Assembly: GCA_022394755.1 (NCBI GenBank)
Contig: JAGFCA010000061.1
Coordinates: 27,402 to 91,401, forward strand
Direction of reading: 5' to 3'
DNA: 64,000 nucleotides
Origin: Candidatus Poribacteria bacterium
Lineage (GTDB): Bacteria > Poribacteria > WGA-4E > WGA-3G
The position numbers and the translations under genes are program-made. Positions 63,462 through 64,000 of this stretch are shown here, one piece after another; positions within the stretch are counted from its first letter, which is position 1, and each line of letters starts with the position of its first letter. A model generated the notes under the pieces. It was not told where the DNA came from. It was given only the letters and a program-made list of their open reading frames with translations, and searched no databases.

Positions 63462-64000
63462 TTATACATTACAAATAGCGTTGTGTGCTATTCGAAGGTC
63501 AGTAACGATTTGTCGCCGGTGTATTTCATCTAAGACACGATTTATGCAGATAAATTCTACCCCATATTTTTTTACACAATTGAAGTTTCTTTGTTCACAG
63601 AACTTACCTTGTAATGAATCTGTTTGGCCAATATAAAGTGGATCGTGAATAGTTTTCCCCCTTGATATAATCTTTCTTGTGAAAATATAGACAGCACCAA
63701 CCAATGGAAATTCTGTACCTAATCTGTGTATCTCAAATGGATAAATAATACCAGAATATCCTGTGTAAGTAATGGTCTCTACACTTCCCGTTATTTTATG
63801 ATTCACATTATTGGGCTCTTTGATGGAATATTGAATTTCAGATTGTTCACTTAGTAATATTGGATTGTTGTTTGTTGTATGCTCACGCCAATTATATCTT
63901 TTTGCCCATCTTCGTATGGTTGATGGTGGTAATTGGGTTGCTTCTCCAACGATTGATGCGATTTTATGATCTGGTTCTCCAGCGTTAATTGCTTCGATAT
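63462..64000 (-). CDS. HTH plus GIY-YIG-like protein (5' end beyond the window)
   Basis: The frame is open from the right window edge to the stop at 63462: about 179 residues are visible and the start is missing. The visible N-terminal part (EAINAGEPDHKIASIVGEATQLPPSTIRRWAKRYNWREH) looks like a helix-turn-helix of the terminase-small-subunit or HTH_29 kind. The C-terminal 90 residues look like a GIY-YIG domain: VGAVYIFTR, then PLYIGQTDSLQGKF, then HRRQIVTDLRIAHNAICN. The usual catalytic Arg reads Lys in QGKF and the usual Glu reads Val in RRQIVTDL, so cleavage is doubtful. A GTG start at 63806 would drop the HTH. Confidence 0.65.
   Translation of the reverse strand, partial: IEAINAGEPDHKIASIVGEATQLPPSTIRRWAKRYNWREHTTNNNPILLSEQSEIQYSIKEPNNVNHKITGSVETITYTGYSGIIYPFEIHRLGTEFPLVGAVYIFTRKIISRGKTIHDPLYIGQTDSLQGKFCEQRNFNCVKKYGVEFICINRVLDEIHRRQIVTDLRIAHNAICNV

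Overview
The window is about one third G+C and comes from a diderm (Gram-negative) bacterium. The lptF/lptG pair (49686-51970), many lipoproteins and periplasmic-type haem proteins point to an LPS-bearing outer membrane. Several traits fit Candidatus Poribacteria or a related uncultured lineage: a secreted protein ending in a YPNPFNPETW-type FlgD-like domain, an ASPIC/UnbV protein, LamG proteins, FGE-fold lipoproteins, a sulfatase, and a recurring short C-terminal tail with a TTWG core. The lineage call is inference from protein style, with no rRNA or tRNA in the window.

Layout. 1-8.6 kb: housekeeping and metabolic genes (ychF, a methyltransferase, leuB, a PfkB kinase, a nitroreductase, a D-cysteine desulfhydrase-like enzyme) and a large GrpE-like protein. 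9.2-15.9 kb: secreted or surface proteins (a 1201-aa gluzincin with beta-propeller-like repeats, an FG-GAP/ASPIC protein, a tail-bearing protein) and an archease. 16-22.8 kb, minus strand: selA, an FGE-fold lipoprotein, an ABC ATPase and a UvrD/AddA-type helicase with a degenerate nuclease domain. 22.8-24.7 kb: a gene-free stretch holding two 162-bp direct repeats rich in palindromes. 24.7-34.4 kb, plus strand: a LamG protein, two cyclophilin lipoproteins, a LecA-like domain, a DUF1844 protein, a K+-channel-like RCK protein, the ComM/YifB ATPase, a sulfatase, a decayed methyltransferase, a phosphoesterase and an ABC ATPase. 34.7-48.7 kb: two FGE-fold lipoproteins plus a di-haem peroxidase, two tandem tail-bearing paralogues, an FAH/SDR pair, a multihaem-TPR membrane cytochrome, VOC and M55 proteins, a MATE exporter and a rhodanese. 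49-64 kb: an ICMT-like protein, lptG/lptF, a LacD-like aldolase, a prenyl synthase, further tail-bearing secreted proteins, an enolase-superfamily enzyme, ThuA, a VIT-VWA protein and an edge-cut HTH/GIY-YIG protein.

Two observations stand out. First, the tandem-rhodanese gene at 47911-48744 has an in-frame TGA (48607-48609) exactly where the catalytic cysteine belongs. The frame continues for 44 well-conserved codons to a TAG that is followed by a strong terminator. The same window encodes SelA, the enzyme that makes selenocysteyl-tRNA, so this is very probably a selenocysteine sulfurtransferase. Second, six secreted proteins of at least three unrelated folds share one C-terminal tail (V-x-P-x-x-K-x-x-T-x-W-G-x-L/I-K), while none of the seven clear lipoproteins carries it. 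It looks like a sorting or anchoring tag whose machinery is unknown to me.
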